DNA of 25,036 nt, taken from positions 7,757 through 32,792 of the IMG/VR virus record IMGVR_UViG_3300000116_000100. The stretch is one strand, 5' to 3'. The notes beneath the pieces were generated by a model, which was given only the letters and a program-made list of their open reading frames with translations, was not told where the DNA came from and ran no database searches. Position numbers and translations under genes: made by a program. Shown piece by piece: positions 22,650 to 25,036 of the stretch (positions are counted from its first letter, which is position 1; each line of letters begins with the position of its first letter). The stretch comes from a virus.

Positions 22650-24104
22650 ATGGCTTTTTCATATCATAATTATACAGGGGATAACTCGACAACTACGTTT
22701 AGTATTCCCTTTACATACACAGACACTAGTGAAATTAGTGTAACAGTTGATGGTGTGGCTGAAACTGGCCTTACTTTTCCATCTTCTTCCGAAGTAACTC
22801 TGACCTCTGCACCTGCGTCTGGTACGCTAGTACAAGTCAGACGTACTACAACCCTCACATCACGTACAGTAGACTTTGCCTCAGGTTCAGTACTGACAGA
22901 GGAAGATTTAGATAACTCTAACATTCAGGTCTTCCATGCGGCTCAAGAGGCTGTAGACACAGCAGGTGATGCTATTACCCTTGGTGCTGATGACAAGTGG
23001 GATGCACAGAGTAAGGTTATTAAGAACGTAGCTGCTCCTGTAGCTAACACTGACGCTGTGAACAAGCAGTTCATCTCTACTAACCTACCTAACATCAGTA
23101 CAGTGGCAGGTATTAACACAGAAGTAACAACAGTAGCAGGTATTGCTAGTGATGTGACTACTGTTGCAGGTATTAATGCTAATGTAACTACTGTTGCTAC
23201 AAATGATACAAATGTTTCTTCTGTAGGTACTAACATAACTAACGTAAATAAGGTTGCCGCTATTGATGCTAATATAACTACTGTTGCCGCTATTGATGCT
23301 AATATAACTACTGTTGCAGGTGTTTCAACAGAAGTTACTTCAGTTGCAGGAGTCTCTTCTTTAATTACAGCAGACTTTGTGAGCGACTTAAATACTCTAG
23401 CAACAGCCCCTATTGTAACAGACTTAGATGCGCTTGCTGACTTATCTACAGAGATAGATGCATTAGGTGACATCACATCTGCAATTTCAGGTGTTAATAG
23501 TAACTCTTCTAATATTAATGCTGTTGCAAGCAACGAAACTAACATTAACTTAGTTGCCGCTGATATTGGCACTATAGCCACTAAAGCAAATGCTGGCGCA
23601 AACTCTGACATTACATCTTTATCTGGCCTTACTACAGCACTAAGCGTTGCTCAAGGTGGTACAGGTGCAACGTCTGCATCAGCGGCTCGTACTGCGTTAG
23701 ACCTTGAAGTTGGTGTTGATGTTCAAGCATTTGATGCTGACATTGTTGCAAAGGATGTGACTAACGTATTCACCAAAGCACAAGTGCCAAGCACCTACAC
23801 TGGCTCTGCTCTGACTCTAGACTTCGACACATATCAGAACTTCATAATTACATTAGCGGCTGGCTCTAACACGCTTGCGGCTCCATCCACTGAGGCTGGT
23901 AACGTAGGTCAGACAGGCACTATTATCTTTATCAACCCGTCATCAGGTGCGGCGGCAACATTGTCTTTGCATGGTGATTATGAATCTGTTGGCGGTGCTG
24001 GACTAACAATATCAGCGACTAACGATGCTTATGATGTCGTGCCTTACATTATTAAAGCAGACAACTCTATTTTGTTAGGCGCACCACAGTTAGGATTTGC
24101 ATAA
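22650..24104 (+). CDS. Tail fibre protein with gp17-like N-terminal attachment domain
   Basis: A 484-residue fibre. The N-terminal 140 residues match the T7 gp17 tail-attachment domain: FSYHNYTGDNSTTTFSIPF, VQVRRTT, LTEEDLDNSNIQVFHAAQEA and DKWDAQSKVIKNVAAPVANT. Nine decapeptide repeats follow at 151-240 on the pattern TVAGIxxxVT, likely a trimeric shaft, and looser repeats continue to about 310. A common fibre linker motif (VAQGGTGATSASAARTAL) sits near 330-350, before a small beta-rich C-terminal domain without a recognised chaperone or enzyme motif. Its stop overlaps the next gene's start (TAATG), suggesting the receptor-binding part is on the following protein. AAGGA is placed 6-7 bases before the ATG. 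Confidence 0.92.
   Translation: MAFSYHNYTGDNSTTTFSIPFTYTDTSEISVTVDGVAETGLTFPSSSEVTLTSAPASGTLVQVRRTTTLTSRTVDFASGSVLTEEDLDNSNIQVFHAAQEAVDTAGDAITLGADDKWDAQSKVIKNVAAPVANTDAVNKQFISTNLPNISTVAGINTEVTTVAGIASDVTTVAGINANVTTVATNDTNVSSVGTNITNVNKVAAIDANITTVAAIDANITTVAGVSTEVTSVAGVSSLITADFVSDLNTLATAPIVTDLDALADLSTEIDALGDITSAISGVNSNSSNINAVASNETNINLVAADIGTIATKANAGANSDITSLSGLTTALSVAQGGTGATSASAARTALDLEVGVDVQAFDADIVAKDVTNVFTKAQVPSTYTGSALTLDFDTYQNFIITLAAGSNTLAAPSTEAGNVGQTGTIIFINPSSGAAATLSLHGDYESVGGAGLTISATNDAYDVVPYIIKADNSILLGAPQLGFA
23100..23369 (+). repeat. Nine tandem 30-bp/10-residue units in tail fibre
   Basis: Nine consecutive in-frame units of exactly 30 bases code for decapeptides on the pattern xVAxIxxxVT. 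Two neighbouring units (23253-23282 and 23283-23312) are identical base for base, indicating recent duplication or conversion. Others have diverged in the variable positions 6-8. Exact period and frame suggest a structural repeat in the fibre shaft whose number can change by slippage. Confidence 0.9.
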
Positions 24105-25036
24105 TGGCTAATTTCTCAAATGATGTTTGGATGGCTAGTACAGCCGCTGGCTTCTATCCGCACAGCATAGACCAGAGCTTGCGCTTTGAGGATGGCGATA
24201 GTGCTTACCTATCTCGCACACCTTCATCTGCTGGAAACCGTAGAACGTGGACTTGGAGTGGCTGGGTAAAGCGTGGCAATTTAGGCGGAGACCAGTTGCT
24301 GTTTGACGCCTCGTCGGCTTCAGCAAATCAATGCAGAATATACATAAGAAATAATAATGACCTTCAAGTGGATGACTATAACGGTAGTTTTCAAATGAGA
24401 CTAACCTTAAGCCCACAGCTTAGAGACGTTTCAAGTTTTTATCATTTTGTAGTTTCTGTGGATACAACGCAATCAACAAGCTCAAATAGAGCAAAAGTCT
24501 ATATAAACGGCACCTTGCAAACCAGTTTTACAAATGAAGTATATCCATCACAAAATTATGAAACTAACTTTAATCAAGCAACCGCTCATTCAATAGGGCG
24601 AAGAACATATAACAATGATTTCTTCTTTGATGGCTACATGAGCGAAGTAAACTTCATTGACGGAACAGCGCTTGGGCCTGACAGCTTCGGGGAATTCAAA
24701 GACGGTATCTGGGTGCCGAAGGATGTCAGCGGCCTGACCTATGGCACTAACGGCTTCCACCTCGACTGGGCAGACAGCAGTGCTATCGGTAATGATGTTT
24801 CTGGAAATGACAATGACTTCGCTGTGTCTGGCCTTGTTGCCTCAGATGTTGTGCTAGACAGCCCGACGAATAACTTTGCTGTTTTGAACGCAGTCAATAA
24901 GCACACCGGCGCAACCCTTAGTGAAGGAAATTTGAAAGTTACGCACGACGTCGGTGGCGGCGACTGTCCAGCAACAATGGCTTTGCCATCGGAGGGCAAA
25001 TGGTATTGGGAAGTTAAATGCACGAACAATGCGAAT
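24104..25036 (+). CDS. Receptor-binding/tail adhesin with LamG-like and SPRY-like regions, 3'-truncated
   Basis: The frame from ATG 24104 stays open for all 311 codons to the window edge, so the gene is real but incomplete. It starts MANFSNDVWMASTAAGFYPH. A LamG/concanavalin-like jelly-roll is suggested at about 24-190 by SLRFEDGDSAYLSRTPSSAG, WTWSGWVKRG, FYHFVVSVDTT, KVYINGTLQTSF, HSIGRR and FDGYMSEVNFIDGTAL. A link of LDWADSSAIGNDVSGNDNDF type follows, then SEGKWYWEVKCTNN at the end, which looks like the opening strand of a SPRY domain. Such modules bind carbohydrates or proteins in phage adhesins. It is coupled to the fibre gene by TAATG. Base composition is patchy. The target receptor cannot be read from the sequence. 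Confidence 0.87.
   Translation, partial: MANFSNDVWMASTAAGFYPHSIDQSLRFEDGDSAYLSRTPSSAGNRRTWTWSGWVKRGNLGGDQLLFDASSASANQCRIYIRNNNDLQVDDYNGSFQMRLTLSPQLRDVSSFYHFVVSVDTTQSTSSNRAKVYINGTLQTSFTNEVYPSQNYETNFNQATAHSIGRRTYNNDFFFDGYMSEVNFIDGTALGPDSFGEFKDGIWVPKDVSGLTYGTNGFHLDWADSSAIGNDVSGNDNDFAVSGLVASDVVLDSPTNNFAVLNAVNKHTGATLSEGNLKVTHDVGGGDCPATMALPSEGKWYWEVKCTNNAN

Noticed and set aside
23100-23369. CRISPR-like array
   Set aside because: Repeats are contiguous without spacers and keep an open reading frame; it is a protein repeat.
22943-23611. 222-codon open frame on the minus strand
   Set aside because: It is the complement of the fibre's decapeptide repeat region; its repetitive product mirrors the repeats and it lacks a ribosome site.
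24135-24416. Minus-strand frames at 24135-24416 and 24739-25029 as genes near the window end
   Set aside because: Both are antisense to the open-ended adhesin frame that starts at 24104, whose domain content and coupling to the fibre gene are convincing.

Overview
The window is part of a T7-like podovirus genome, with every supported gene on the + strand. Gene order follows T7: primase-helicase, DNA polymerase, nuclease, exonuclease, then portal, scaffold, capsid, tail tubes A and B, three internal virion proteins and tail fibre. It differs from T7 in a block of nucleotide-metabolism genes between replication and structure: a DUF3310/gp1.7-like protein, ThyX, MazG and an adenosylcobalamin-dependent (class II) ribonucleotide reductase. 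That combination recalls Roseophage SIO1 and the cobaviruses of marine Rhodobacteraceae. The assignment is an inference from gene content; no search was run. No RNA polymerase, holin, separate endolysin, terminase or integrase lies in the window.

Region 1 (1-4144) is replication: the 3' part of a gp4-like primase-helicase cut by the window edge, a family A DNA polymerase lacking T7's thioredoxin-binding insertion, a zinc-finger plus GIY-YIG-type nuclease where T7 has endonuclease I, a small membrane protein and a gp6-like exonuclease. Region 2 (4129-7495) is nucleotide supply, a tightly overlapping run of six genes ending in the B12-dependent reductase. Together regions 1 and 2 would break down host DNA, remake deoxynucleotides and replicate the phage.

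Region 3 (7492-22611) is the virion module: a 60-residue unknown, two tandem gp7.3-like paralogues, portal, scaffold, capsid, a small basic protein, gp11 and gp12 tail tubes, and gp13, gp14, gp15 and gp16-like ejection proteins. The gp15-like protein carries a C-terminal lysozyme-like domain. The capsid gene is bracketed by a structured leader (17-bp perfect inverted repeat with competing hairpins) and a strong intrinsic terminator.

Region 4 (22613-25036) is host recognition: a gp17-like fibre with nine exact-length decapeptide repeats, then an open-ended LamG/SPRY-like adhesin gene with patchy base composition. A 16-bp identical intergenic element occurs only at the entries to regions 3 and 4 and is a candidate phage regulatory site. 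I see no new defence or mobile system. The most novel items are the capsid-leader RNA, the paired intergenic element, the relocated muralytic domain and the mosaic adhesin.
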